Assembly: GCA_902500995.1 (NCBI GenBank)
Contig: CABVSR010000027.1
Coordinates: forward strand, 1-51,322
DNA from: an uncultured Nitrospira sp.
Lineage (GTDB): Bacteria > Nitrospirota > Nitrospiria > Nitrospirales > Nitrospiraceae
Direction of reading: 5' to 3'
Length of the DNA stretch: 51,322 bases
Numbering within the stretch: position 1 is the first letter of the stretch; the number at the start of each line of letters is the position of its first letter. The notes below the pieces were generated by a model. That model did not search any database. It was not told where the DNA came from and saw nothing but the letters and a program-made list of their open reading frames with translations. Shown here in pieces: positions 9,018 to 17,387 of the stretch. Both the position numbers and the translations under genes were made by a program.

Positions 9018-9086
9018 ACCGGCCCCCCACAGTAATATAAGCTTCTCTATTGCGTCAAGATCGAGCGTGTTTCTCGGTCGGCTCCA

Positions 9087-10502
9087 TCAAGATCCGGCGG
9101 CCTGCTCGATGGCCTTGCGCAGTCGAAACAAGGTACGTTCCCGGCCGAGCACTTCCATCACCTCGAACAGACCGGGGCTCGCTGTCCGGCCGGTTAACGC
9201 GACTCGCACCGGCTGCGCCAGCTGCCCCATCTTGACGCCTTCCTCCTCGACCACCTTCTTGAACGCCTCTTCCCACACCTGCTTGGCGAATGAGGGAAAG
9301 GATTCAAATCGCACGGTCAACTTGGTCAACATCGGGGCCTGAGCCGGCGTGAGGAACTTCTTCGCTGCCTCTTCCTCGATCACGACGGTCTCGCCGAAAT
9401 AGGGCCTCACCCAATGGACCATTTCGACAAGCGTTTTGGTGCGTTCTTTCACGAGCACCACCAATGCAGCAAGCCATTCAATCGACACTCCGCGGACCTG
9501 GTCCTTGAGGTCAGTTTGTTCGAGCAGCGGCACCAGCGCCGCCGCCACCTGCTCGGGCGGATTGGTCTTGAGATATTCGGCATTGAGCCATAGCAACTTG
9601 TCCGGGTTGAAGACGGCCGGAGAGGTCTGGACATTCTTCCAGGAGAACTTTTCAATCAGCTCCTGCCGAGAAAACACCTCCTGGTCCCCGTGAGACCAGC
9701 CAAGACGGACCAGATAGTTGACCATGGCATCAGGCAGGTAGCCCATGTCTTTGTAGGCCATGATGGAGGTCGCGCCGTGCCGTTTTGAGAGCCGGGTTTT
9801 GTCGGAGCCCAGAATCATCGGTAAGTGGCCGAAGCGCGGCAATGGGAACCCCAGCGCCTGAAAAATGGGAATCTGGCGCGGCGTATTCGTGAGGTGGTCA
9901 TCTCCCCGTATGACATGCGTGATGCCCATCAGCGCATCATCCACCACCACGGAAAAGTTATAGGTGGGAAAGCCGTTCGATCTGAGAATGATGACGTCGT
10001 CCAGGATCTGATGGTCGAACACCACCCGACCTTTGATCAGATCGTCGACGACCGTCTGGCCGTCCTGCGGCGCTTTGAAACGGAGCGCCGCATCACCGGT
10101 GGGCTTCGACAGGCCCAGCGCGCGGCACCGACCGTCATATCTCGGGGATCCGCCTTTGGCTTCAGCTTCCTTCCGGCGAGCCTCAAGTTCCTCCGGTGTA
10201 CACATGCACCAGTAGGCATGGCCTTCCTCGAACAACCGCATGGCATGACTTCGATAGAAATCCATGCGTTCAGTCTGCCGGAACGGCCCTTCATCCCAGT
10301 CCAGCTTGACCCAGCGCATGCCATCGAGAATGGCTTGAATCGATTCGTCAGTGGAACGGCCTTGATCGGTGTCTTCAATCCGGAGAATAAAGACCCCGTT
10401 CTGCTGCCGGGCAAACAGCCAGTTGAACAGCGCCGTCCGCACCCCGCCGATATGGAGGAAGCCCGTCGGACTGGGCGCAAATCGGACCCTGACCTGACTC
10501 AT
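9087..10502 (-). CDS. gltX: Glutamate-tRNA ligase
   Basis: A 471-residue class I synthetase that charges tRNA-Glu. The N-terminus RFAPSPTGFLHIGGVRTAL carries the HIGH-type motif (HIGG at 17-20), followed by LRIEDTDQGRS; the KMSKS loop is RLSKRHGATS at roughly 240-250. The remaining helical C-terminal half is the bacterial alpha-helical anticodon-binding domain. Length is typical (~470-490). The GTG/ATG choice is simple: the ATG at 10502 begins the conserved strand. Its 5' region is shared with the divergent flavoprotein gene at 10618. As glnS is present, discrimination of tRNA-Glu from tRNA-Gln is expected, but this cannot be judged by eye. Confidence 0.97.
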   Translation of the reverse strand: MSQVRVRFAPSPTGFLHIGGVRTALFNWLFARQQNGVFILRIEDTDQGRSTDESIQAILDGMRWVKLDWDEGPFRQTERMDFYRSHAMRLFEEGHAYWCMCTPEELEARRKEAEAKGGSPRYDGRCRALGLSKPTGDAALRFKAPQDGQTVVDDLIKGRVVFDHQILDDVIILRSNGFPTYNFSVVVDDALMGITHVIRGDDHLTNTPRQIPIFQALGFPLPRFGHLPMILGSDKTRLSKRHGATSIMAYKDMGYLPDAMVNYLVRLGWSHGDQEVFSRQELIEKFSWKNVQTSPAVFNPDKLLWLNAEYLKTNPPEQVAAALVPLLEQTDLKDQVRGVSIEWLAALVVLVKERTKTLVEMVHWVRPYFGETVVIEEEAAKKFLTPAQAPMLTKLTVRFESFPSFAKQVWEEAFKKVVEEEGVKMGQLAQPVRVALTGRTASPGLFEVMEVLGRERTLFRLRKAIEQAAGS

Positions 10503-10575
10503 CGCGTCACCGTAGTTGAATGGGGGAAATGAACGGGGGCCATCTATAACACGGCACCCACACGTTGTACAGAAC

Positions 10576-10618
10576 TGGGCTGTTTCATTCTGAATCTGTT
10601 TTTGTTAAGAACAGCCCA
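10576..10618 (+). promoter_or_regulatory. Inverted repeat abutting a start codon
   Basis: TGGGCTGTT at 10576-10584 and AACAGCCCA at 10610-10618 form a perfect 9-bp dyad with a 25-base loop; its right arm includes the A of the ATG of the following gene. There is no clear Shine-Dalgarno in front of that ATG. It could be a translation-blocking hairpin or an operator in the gltX/flavoprotein divergent promoter region. Confidence 0.4.
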
Positions 10619-11316
10619 TGGCTGAACCAACACAACTCGCTGAAATCGTCTCGCTCACTGCGTTGACACCGCACACCACAGAACTCGTGCTCCGCCCCGT
10701 CGAGTCGCCACTACCCTTCACACCAGGCCAGTGGATCTCGCTTCAGTTGCCGGTCGGAGATCATCCGCCGTTGAATCGCGCTTATTCGCTGGCCGAGCCG
10801 CCTGCGCCGAGCGGGCATCTCACGCTGGTCTTTGATCATGTCCCTGGAGGCAAAGGCTCAGGCTATCTCTCCACACTCAAGCCGGGCGACCGCATTCCGC
10901 TCACCGGTCCCTACGGTCACTTCGTGCTCCCCGAGGCCAAGACGCAACATCTGTTGTTGATCGGCCGTTATTCAGGCCTGGTCCCGCTGCGCTGCATGAT
11001 TCGCTCACTGGCAAAGCAGGACACATTACCCTCGACCACCTTGATTGCCCATGCCCCAACCCCCAGCGAGCAGTTGTATCACGAAGAATTCACCGCCTTG
11101 GCCGCCAGCCAATCCAACTTTCGCTATCTGCCGTTTGTCAGTGAAAGTGCTGATGCCCCTGTAGGCACAGTGGAGGTGATCAAACAACTGGCCGGAAACG
11201 GCCGCCGCGTGACGCCCATGATCGCAGGAATCAAGGCCTTCGCCCGGCCGCTACGTAGCCTCTTTATGGACCTGGGGTTCGATCGACGGGAAGTGAAGCT
11301 CGAAACGTACGACTAG
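10618..11316 (+). CDS. Ferredoxin-NADP reductase-like FAD oxidoreductase
   Basis: 232 residues of the ferredoxin-reductase flavoprotein family without a fused ferredoxin domain. The FAD-binding barrel shows FTPGQWISLQLP and the RxYS motif NRAYSLAEPP, then GxGSGYLSTLKPGDR and the GPYGHF loop. The nucleotide domain begins near residue 115 but its usual GGGTGIAP turn reads GRYSGLVPLRCMIRSL, so Arg replaces a conserved glycine and NAD(P)H binding may be altered; the usual C-terminal CG motif is replaced by AGIKAF. Its stop is 27 bases from the stop of the convergent fdx gene, which suggests it could reduce that ferredoxin. The pairing is inference. Confidence 0.8.
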   Translation: MAEPTQLAEIVSLTALTPHTTELVLRPVESPLPFTPGQWISLQLPVGDHPPLNRAYSLAEPPAPSGHLTLVFDHVPGGKGSGYLSTLKPGDRIPLTGPYGHFVLPEAKTQHLLLIGRYSGLVPLRCMIRSLAKQDTLPSTTLIAHAPTPSEQLYHEEFTALAASQSNFRYLPFVSESADAPVGTVEVIKQLAGNGRRVTPMIAGIKAFARPLRSLFMDLGFDRREVKLETYD

Positions 11317-11343
11317 GTCTGTTCGGGATTCCCGTACTCCGGA

Positions 11344-11760
11344 TCAATGGCCTTCCTTGGCCAGATTCTTATTGATGGCGGGAATCTCCACAGTCACATC
11401 CGTCGTGCCGTTCGGCACACACTGGCATCCGAGCCTGGACTGCAAGGTCGTCGCAGGAGCTTCGTCTAATTGGTCGAACTCATCGTCCGTCCCCTCGTTA
11501 CACGTCTCCAAGCCCTTCTTCACCATGACATGGCACGTGGAGCAGGCGCAGACCCCTCCGCAGACATGCTCGAGGTCAATGTCATTCCCCATGGCGATAT
11601 CCAAAATACTGCCCGGTAACCCCGTCGGACCATAGGGAATCTTGTCCGGCTGCACCGCCACTTTCTTTTCGGTCTTGTCGGGGAAAATGAAGGTCACTGT
11701 ATAGGCCTTCGACGGTAACTCCACGTCGGCTTTTTCAATATAGGGATTGGTTCCACCCAT
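11344..11760 (-). CDS. fdx: 2Fe-2S ferredoxin, ISC/adrenodoxin type
   Basis: 138 residues. The cluster ligands are visible in DLEHVCGGVCACSTCHVMV and, later, SRLGCQCVP, the Cys-x5-Cys-x2-Cys ... Cys pattern of vertebrate-type (adrenodoxin-like) ferredoxins. The acidic stretch EGTDDEFDQLDEAP lies where partner proteins bind. Ferredoxins of this type donate electrons to IscS-IscU cluster assembly. In E. coli fdx sits inside the isc operon; here it is upstream and divergent from iscR, with ~220 bases between them. The N-terminal ~20 residues before the beta-grasp core are longer than usual. Start ATG at 11760. Confidence 0.93.
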   Translation of the reverse strand: MGGTNPYIEKADVELPSKAYTVTFIFPDKTEKKVAVQPDKIPYGPTGLPGSILDIAMGNDIDLEHVCGGVCACSTCHVMVKKGLETCNEGTDDEFDQLDEAPATTLQSRLGCQCVPNGTTDVTVEIPAINKNLAKEGH

Positions 11761-11891
11761 GTTGCTCAGCCCCTTTTCTTTTCAGCTGCGTCCCTGAGAT
11801 ATGGAAGATCTTGGATGATGATATGTGCCTGTCGATTACGCAATCCGTTCATGCCCCGAGCCGCCTGTTCCTATCCTGAGCCTCGTCGCCC

Positions 11892-11961
11892 TTGACAGTC
11901 TGAAAGATCACATGATAGCCTTTGTACGACTCATTTGATCGGAGATCATTATAGTCTCCGA
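11892..11961 (+). promoter_or_regulatory. Candidate iscR promoter and operator
   Basis: TTGACA at 11892-11897 followed after 15 bases by TGATAG gives a plausible sigma-70 promoter. Downstream, TCGGAGA at 11939-11945 and TCTCCGA at 11955-11961 form a 7-bp inverted repeat with a 9-base spacer, ending 22 bases before the iscR start. A dyad of this size at this place is a good candidate for IscR autoregulation, though it does not copy the E. coli IscR consensus. Confidence 0.5.
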
Positions 11962-11983
11962 CTTTAAAGATCGGCAATAGGCC

Positions 11984-12463
11984 ATGTTGAAATTATCAAA
12001 AAAGGCAGATTACGGCTTGATGGCATTACAGCACATTGCTTCCAATCAATATGGTGATGTTGCTCATGCCCGCGTGGTGAACACCAAAGAAATCGCCGAG
12101 GAATACCATATTCCCGTCGAATTGCTGGCGAAAGTTCTACAAACCCTCTCCAAGAGCGGCATCATTGAAAGTCATAACGGCCCCAAGGGTGGTTATTTAC
12201 TCGGAAAAAATCCCCGGGAGATCACCATTGCCCACGTGCTCGAAAGTTTGGAAGGGCCGCTCGGCATCATGGACTGCTCCCATGAGAAAGATGGTGATGC
12301 CTGTATGCAGCGCGAGCACTGTAACATCCGGACCCCGCTTCTGAAAATCCAGAACAGCATTTATCAACTTCTGAATAACATGACATTGCAAGATATGCTG
12401 GGAGGGACCCCTCTCATCACCATTCAATCCGTTGCGACGGAACAACAAGGAGTCGAGCGATGA
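11984..12463 (+). CDS. iscR: Rrf2-family regulator IscR
   Basis: A 159-residue winged-helix repressor that senses the cell's Fe-S status by binding a 2Fe-2S cluster. The N-terminal wHTH ([42 protein letters not shown]) is typical Rrf2. The cluster ligands Cys98, Cys107 and Cys113 ([17 protein letters not shown]) match the three-Cys pattern of IscR. It heads the isc operon and its TGA overlaps the iscS ATG (ATGA), so the two are translationally coupled. Autoregulation through the palindrome just upstream is likely. Confidence 0.95.
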   Translation: MLKLSKKADYGLMALQHIASNQYGDVAHARVVNTKEIAEEYHIPVELLAKVLQTLSKSGIIESHNGPKGGYLLGKNPREITIAHVLESLEGPLGIMDCSHEKDGDACMQREHCNIRTPLLKIQNSIYQLLNNMTLQDMLGGTPLITIQSVATEQQGVER

Positions 12464-13677
12464 AGTTTCCGATCTACCTGGATAACCATGCGACCACCCC
12501 GATGGATCCTCGGGTACTGGAAGCGATGCTGCCGTATTTCACGGAAAAGTTCGGCAACGCCGCCAGCCGCAACCACGCGTTCGGCTGGGAGGCTGAAGAA
12601 GGGGTGGAAACCGCGCGCAAACAGATCGCCAAGTTGATTCACGCGGACGCCAAAGAAATCGTGTTCACCAGTGGCGCCACCGAATCCAACAACCTGGCCC
12701 TCAAGGGCGTGGTGGAAATGTACCATGAGAAGGGGGACCACATTATCACCTCGTCGACCGAGCATCGTGCGGTCCTGGATACCGCGAAGACGCTCGAAAC
12801 GAAGCGCGGCGTGAAGGTCACCTACCTCCCGGTCGACAAGTTCGGCATGGTGAGCCCGAAGGACGTCCGTGACGCGATCACCGACAAGACGATCTTAATT
12901 TCCGTCATGTTTGCAAACAACGAAATCGGAACCATCAATCCGATCAAGGAAATTGGGAAGATCGCCAAAGAAAAAGGCATCCTCTTTCACTGCGATGCTA
13001 CCCAAGGCGTGGGAAAAGTCCCGGTCGACGTGCAGGAGATGGGCATCGACCTCATGTCCTTTAGTGCCCACAAGATTTACGGGCCTAAGGGCATCGGCGC
13101 CCTGTATGTGAGAAAAAAGAATCCCCGCGTCCGCATCGCGGCGCAAATGGACGGGGGCGGGCACGAGCGTGGCATGCGATCCGGCACGCTGGCCGTGCCC
13201 CTGATCGTGGGATTTGGGAAAGCCTGTGAACTCTGCGAGCAGGAAATGGCCGCCGATGCCGCACGGCTCTCGGTCATGCGCGACCGGCTGCATGCGACCA
13301 TTACCAAGGCGCTGGAGGAAGTGTACTTGAACGGCCACCCCACGGAACGGCTCCCGCACAATCTGAATATTTCGTTTGCCTATGTCGAAGGAGAATCGTT
13401 GCTGATGGGGTGCAAAGAAATCGCCCTCTCTTCCGGTTCGGCCTGCACCTCGGCGACACTGGAACCTTCCTATGTTCTACGGGCCTTGGGGGTGGGAGCC
13501 GAGCTGGCGCATTCTTCGATCAGGTTCGGTCTGGGGCGCTTCACGCTCGACGAAGAGGTTGACTATGCCGCGAAGAAGATTATCGAAACTGTGACGAAGC
13601 TACGCGAAATGTCTCCGCTCTATGAAATGGCCAAAGAAGGCATCGACCTGAAGACCGTGCAATGGGCCGCGCATTAA
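12460..13677 (+). CDS. iscS: Cysteine desulfurase
   Basis: A 405-residue PLP enzyme that takes sulfur from cysteine and passes it as persulfide to IscU. The N-terminus [19 protein letters not shown] is diagnostic of group I NifS/IscS. The PLP lysine is Lys205 ([12 protein letters not shown]) and the active-site cysteine is Cys329 in the SSGSACTS loop, matching E. coli IscS (Lys206, Cys328). Other sites visible are [11 protein letters not shown] and the HGGGHE-like MDGGGHERG. It overlaps iscR by 4 bases and is followed 43 bases later by iscU. Confidence 0.98.
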   Translation: MKFPIYLDNHATTPMDPRVLEAMLPYFTEKFGNAASRNHAFGWEAEEGVETARKQIAKLIHADAKEIVFTSGATESNNLALKGVVEMYHEKGDHIITSSTEHRAVLDTAKTLETKRGVKVTYLPVDKFGMVSPKDVRDAITDKTILISVMFANNEIGTINPIKEIGKIAKEKGILFHCDATQGVGKVPVDVQEMGIDLMSFSAHKIYGPKGIGALYVRKKNPRVRIAAQMDGGGHERGMRSGTLAVPLIVGFGKACELCEQEMAADAARLSVMRDRLHATITKALEEVYLNGHPTERLPHNLNISFAYVEGESLLMGCKEIALSSGSACTSATLEPSYVLRALGVGAELAHSSIRFGLGRFTLDEEVDYAAKKIIETVTKLREMSPLYEMAKEGIDLKTVQWAAH

Positions 13678-13720
13678 CCTGCAACCATCACTAATTGATT
13701 GATACAGTCCGGAGGACACC

Positions 13721-14104
13721 ATGGCCTACAGCGAAAAAGTCGTCGATCATTTCAACAATCCCCGCAATATGGGCAGCTTCAAGAAGGAAGAAGATGGGGT
13801 GGGGACGGGTATCGTCGGCGCCCCTGAGTGCGGGGATGTCATGAAACTTCAAATCAAGGTCCAGAACGACACGATCGTGGACGCGAAGTTTAAAACCTTC
13901 GGATGCGGCTCCGCTATCGCCAGTTCCAGCCTGGCCACCGAGTGGCTCAAAGGGAAAACGGTGGAGGAAGCCGGCAAGATCAAGAACACGGACATCGTCC
14001 AGGAACTCAATCTGCCTCCGGTGAAGATTCATTGCTCGGTCTTGGCGGAAGATGCCATTAAGGCGGCCCTCGCCGACTATCAAAAGAAAGCCGACTCGAA
14101 GTAA
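13721..14104 (+). CDS. iscU: Fe-S cluster assembly scaffold IscU
   Basis: 127 residues, the standard IscU length. The three cluster-ligand cysteines are seen in GAPECGDVMKLQ, FGCGSAIASSS and PPVKIHCSVLAEDA, together with the conserved Asp of ECGDV. The HscA-recognition motif LPPVK is present (LNLPPVKIHC). The protein builds 2Fe-2S clusters with sulfur from IscS and gives them up with help of HscA/HscB. RBS GGAGG lies about 7 bases upstream of the ATG. Confidence 0.98.
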   Translation: MAYSEKVVDHFNNPRNMGSFKKEEDGVGTGIVGAPECGDVMKLQIKVQNDTIVDAKFKTFGCGSAIASSSLATEWLKGKTVEEAGKIKNTDIVQELNLPPVKIHCSVLAEDAIKAALADYQKKADSK

Positions 14105-14124
14105 CCGACAGGAAGGAGCGCACT

Positions 14125-14484
14125 ATGGACGTCACCACGAATGCCGAAGCTCAAGCCCCAGTCATTACTCTGAGCGATGCCGCCCTCAAGGAGGTGAAGC
14201 GTCTCATCAATGTCCAAGGCATTGAAGAAGGCGGCCTTCGCCTGGGCGTCAAGGGAGGCGGCTGTTCCGGGCTGAGCTACACCATCAACTTCGATGAGAA
14301 GATCGGTCAGTATGACCAGGTGTACGAATTCGACGGGGTGAAGGTCATCGTCGATGCCAAGAGCGCCATCTATTTGCAAGGCACTCAACTGGACTTCCAG
14401 AAGGACTTGATGGGCGGGAACTTCAAATTCGTCAACCCGAATGCCAACAAAACCTGCGGCTGCGGCGAATCGTTTTCAGCCTGA
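14125..14484 (+). CDS. iscA: A-type Fe-S carrier IscA
   Basis: 119 residues. It has the HesB/IscA signature with the three conserved cysteines in GGGCSGLSY and the C-terminal CGCGESF. The N-terminal ~12 residues are an extra polar tail. A-type carriers accept clusters from IscU and deliver them to 4Fe-4S targets. It follows iscU by 20 bases (GGAAGGAG before the ATG), inside the isc operon. By sequence alone IscA and ErpA cannot be told apart with certainty; position argues for IscA. Confidence 0.95.
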   Translation: MDVTTNAEAQAPVITLSDAALKEVKRLINVQGIEEGGLRLGVKGGGCSGLSYTINFDEKIGQYDQVYEFDGVKVIVDAKSAIYLQGTQLDFQKDLMGGNFKFVNPNANKTCGCGESFSA

Positions 14485-14494
14485 GCGAGCGCAC

Positions 14495-15211
14495 ATGAGC
14501 GGACATACCCATAACACCGACGATCGCCGCCAGCTGCAGATGGCTCGCAGCATGTGCTGGCACTGCCAGTCTGAAATGGCCGGCGAGTACTTTTGCGACC
14601 GCTGCGTGAAAGTCCAGCCGGTATCCAAAGATGTCGACTACTTCACTTGCTTCGGGCTTCCCCGCCGCCTCGCCATCGATACGCGAGTGCTGGAAGCGAA
14701 GTTCTATGAATTAAGCCGGGCGTTCCATCCTGACTTCTACCAAAATAAAAGCGACGCGGAACAGTCCATCAGCCTGGGCAATTCGGCCATGCTGAATACC
14801 GCCTATCGCACCTTGCGAGACCCGATTCAGCGCGCCGAATATCTGCTGGATCTCGAAGCCGGCTCGGTGAAAGACATCCGCACCTCACCCCCTGCCGATC
14901 TGTTCGAAGAAATCCTTGAGCTGCAGGAGACGCTCGATGAATTCCGCGAGAGCGATCGCGCCTCAGAACAGGCGTCCACTCTCCGGGCGAAACTCCATGC
15001 CGATCGGACGAATCTCGAGGAACGGCAGCGGGAGATGGAAACCAGGCTCCACCAGCTGTTCAGCCGCTGGGATGCCTTACAGGATCGCGGCGAAGCCACG
15101 GAAGAAGCACGAACTGAACGAAGTAGCATCCTCAAAGACATGCGGAATATTTTGTCCAACCGCACCTATGTCAAGAACATCGTTAACGATCTCGTCGAAA
15201 CGATCGCCTAA
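14495..15211 (+). CDS. hscB: Co-chaperone HscB with N-terminal Cys4 domain
   Basis: 238 residues from the ATG at 14495. After ~20 residues there is a Cys4 zinc-type motif (MCWHCQSEM and YFCDRCVKVQ; Cys21, 24, 34, 37), then the J domain with the HPD tripeptide at 78-80 (AFHPDFYQNKS) and the C-terminal helical bundle that binds IscU. E. coli HscB (~171 residues) lacks the cysteine domain; eukaryotic HSC20 has one. The HscB C-terminus here is extended by a charged coiled region (~160-215). It stimulates the HscA ATPase; hscA follows after 5 bases. Confidence 0.94.
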   Translation: MSGHTHNTDDRRQLQMARSMCWHCQSEMAGEYFCDRCVKVQPVSKDVDYFTCFGLPRRLAIDTRVLEAKFYELSRAFHPDFYQNKSDAEQSISLGNSAMLNTAYRTLRDPIQRAEYLLDLEAGSVKDIRTSPPADLFEEILELQETLDEFRESDRASEQASTLRAKLHADRTNLEERQREMETRLHQLFSRWDALQDRGEATEEARTERSSILKDMRNILSNRTYVKNIVNDLVETIA

Positions 15212-15216
15212 GTCCT

Positions 15217-17037
15217 ATGGCACGTATAGTCGGCATCGATCTCGGCACCACCAACTCTCTTGTCGCCTATATGGACAAGGGAACCCCACGCATTATTGCG
15301 TCTCGTCACGAACGCGCCATGGTCCCCTCCGTCGTCGCGCTGACCGACAACGGACTGATCGTCGGTGATCCGGCCAAAGAGCATCTGACAAGACATCCTG
15401 AACGCACGGTCTATTCCGTCAAACGCTTCATGGGCAAGAGTCTGGCCGATGTGCAAGGCGAACTGGCCTATTTTCCTTACGCCCTCACCGAGAAGGGCGG
15501 GGTGATCCGGATTCAGTTGGGAGAGAAGTCGTACTCACCGCCGCAGATTTCCGCGATGATTCTCAAGGAACTCAAACTTCGCGCCGAAGCCTTTCTGGGG
15601 GAAAGCATCACGAAAGCCGTGATCACCGTGCCGGCCTATTTCAACGATAGCCAGCGGCAGGCCACAAAAGACGCCGGCATGATCGCGGGCTTGGAAGTAT
15701 TGCGCATCATCAATGAGCCGACCGCCGCCTCACTGGCGTACGGCCTCCAGGAGAAGACGCAGGGCACCATCGCCGTCTACGATCTGGGCGGCGGCACGTT
15801 CGATATTTCGATCCTGAAGTTGAAGAACGGCATTTTTGAGGTGCTGGCCACAAACGGCGATACGCATCTTGGCGGAGACGACTTCGATCAGTTAGTTGCC
15901 GATCTCCTCCTGAAAGAGATCAAGGCGCAACAGGGCCTCGATCTGAGCGCCCATCCCGATCATATGCAGGCTGTGCGCCTGCAAGCGGAGCGCGCCAAGA
16001 TTCGCCTGTCGGAAGAACTCAAAACCACTGTCTGCCTTGACCTCCCGAACGGACAAGGCCAATTCACGCGCGAGCTGACGCGCGACCAACTCGAAGCACT
16101 CTGCGGTCCCTTGGTCGAGCGATCTCTGGGGCCCTGCCGACTGGCCCTGAAAGATTCCGGGCTGAATCCGACAGAGATCGATGAAGTCGTGCTCGTAGGC
16201 GGATCGACGCGTATGCCGCTGGTCCGCCAACGTGTACAGGCACTCTTCGGCAAACAACCGCACTGCGATTTGAACCCTGACGAAGTGGTCGCGCTCGGCG
16301 CTGCCGTGCAAGCCGATATTCTGAGCGGCGGCACCACCGATATGCTGCTGCTCGACGTGACGCCGCTCTCCTTGGGCATCGAAACCATGGGCGGGGTCAT
16401 GAGCAGCTTGATCAGACGAAACACCACCATTCCCGCAAGCGCCAAGGAAATGTTCACCACCTATGTTGACGGCCAAACCGGTGTGGACATCCACATTCTC
16501 CAGGGAGAGCGCGAGCTGGCAAAGGACAACCGCAGCTTGGCCCGTTTTCGCCTCAAGATTCCGCCGTTGCCGGCAGGAGTTCCTCGCATCGAAGTGACGT
16601 TCCTGATCGATGCCAACGGCATTCTCAATGTCATGGCCAAGGATATGCGGACCGGAGAGACCCAGTCGATCGAAGTCAAACCGTCGTACGGATTGTCGGA
16701 TCAAGAAGTCGAGCGGATGATCGAAGACTCATTCAAATTCGCGGCGGACGATGTCAGCGCTCGAAAAGTCATTGAAGCGCGGTTGGACGCAGGAGCGCTG
16801 ATAACCACGACCGAGAAATCATTGGCTGACGGCGGACATCTCGTCGCCGCAGGGGAGGTCGCGACCATTCGTGCCGCGCTCTCCGCCCTGGCGTCCGCCA
16901 AAGAAGGCAGCGATCCCCGCGCTATTCGCGCACGGATGGCCGATCTCGAACAGGCGGCCAAAGGCCTCACTGTGGCCATGCTCGACGACTCCTTGAAACA
17001 AGGGCTGCAAGGCAAAAAAATCTCGGATGTGACGTGA
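15217..17037 (+). CDS. hscA: Hsp70-type Fe-S chaperone HscA
   Basis: 606 residues with the DnaK-family ATPase domain (GIDLGTTNSLVAY at the start, YDLGGGTFDISIL, EVVLVGGSTRMPLVRQ) and a substrate domain beginning with LLDVTPLSLGIET. The C-terminal lid is short, as in HscA. Together with HscB it drives transfer of clusters from IscU. Operon position between hscB (5 bases) and iscX (22 bases) separates it from a general DnaK. Near full length, no missing motif noticed. Confidence 0.96.
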   Translation: MARIVGIDLGTTNSLVAYMDKGTPRIIASRHERAMVPSVVALTDNGLIVGDPAKEHLTRHPERTVYSVKRFMGKSLADVQGELAYFPYALTEKGGVIRIQLGEKSYSPPQISAMILKELKLRAEAFLGESITKAVITVPAYFNDSQRQATKDAGMIAGLEVLRIINEPTAASLAYGLQEKTQGTIAVYDLGGGTFDISILKLKNGIFEVLATNGDTHLGGDDFDQLVADLLLKEIKAQQGLDLSAHPDHMQAVRLQAERAKIRLSEELKTTVCLDLPNGQGQFTRELTRDQLEALCGPLVERSLGPCRLALKDSGLNPTEIDEVVLVGGSTRMPLVRQRVQALFGKQPHCDLNPDEVVALGAAVQADILSGGTTDMLLLDVTPLSLGIETMGGVMSSLIRRNTTIPASAKEMFTTYVDGQTGVDIHILQGERELAKDNRSLARFRLKIPPLPAGVPRIEVTFLIDANGILNVMAKDMRTGETQSIEVKPSYGLSDQEVERMIEDSFKFAADDVSARKVIEARLDAGALITTTEKSLADGGHLVAAGEVATIRAALSALASAKEGSDPRAIRARMADLEQAAKGLTVAMLDDSLKQGLQGKKISDVT

Positions 17038-17059
17038 TTCCCCGACGCGAGGAGTTCTG

Positions 17060-17272
17060 ATGGATTTGAAATGGCAGGATGCGGAAGAGATTGCAATTCG
17101 TCTGGTGGAGGAACACCCGGATGCTGATCCGCTGACCATCCGCTTTACAGATATGCACGCCTGGATCGTCGCCCTCCCGGAGTTCAAAGACGATCCCAAG
17201 AAATCAAACGAGAAAATCCTCGAATCCATCCAGATGGCCTGGCACGAGGAATATCAGGATTCCCGCTCCTGA
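17060..17272 (+). CDS. iscX: Fe-S assembly protein IscX
   Basis: 70 residues, the family's usual size (~66). The conserved WQDAEEIAIRL, the central DPLTIRFTDMHAWIV and the C-terminal SNEKILESIQMAWHEE are characteristic. IscX (YfhJ) is a small acidic winged-helix protein that binds IscS and iron and tunes assembly. It closes the isc operon, as in gammaproteobacteria. GAGGAG lies in front of the ATG. Confidence 0.95.
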   Translation: MDLKWQDAEEIAIRLVEEHPDADPLTIRFTDMHAWIVALPEFKDDPKKSNEKILESIQMAWHEEYQDSRS

Positions 17273-17387
17273 TCGCTCCCCCACCGTCGCGTGACCCGAA
17301 TCCCAACCAACGCCGCAAGAGCACTCCCCTCGCGAAGGCCTATCCGCCGGCCCTTGGCGACCGGGCTGCTACAGCGTGATTGCTCTG

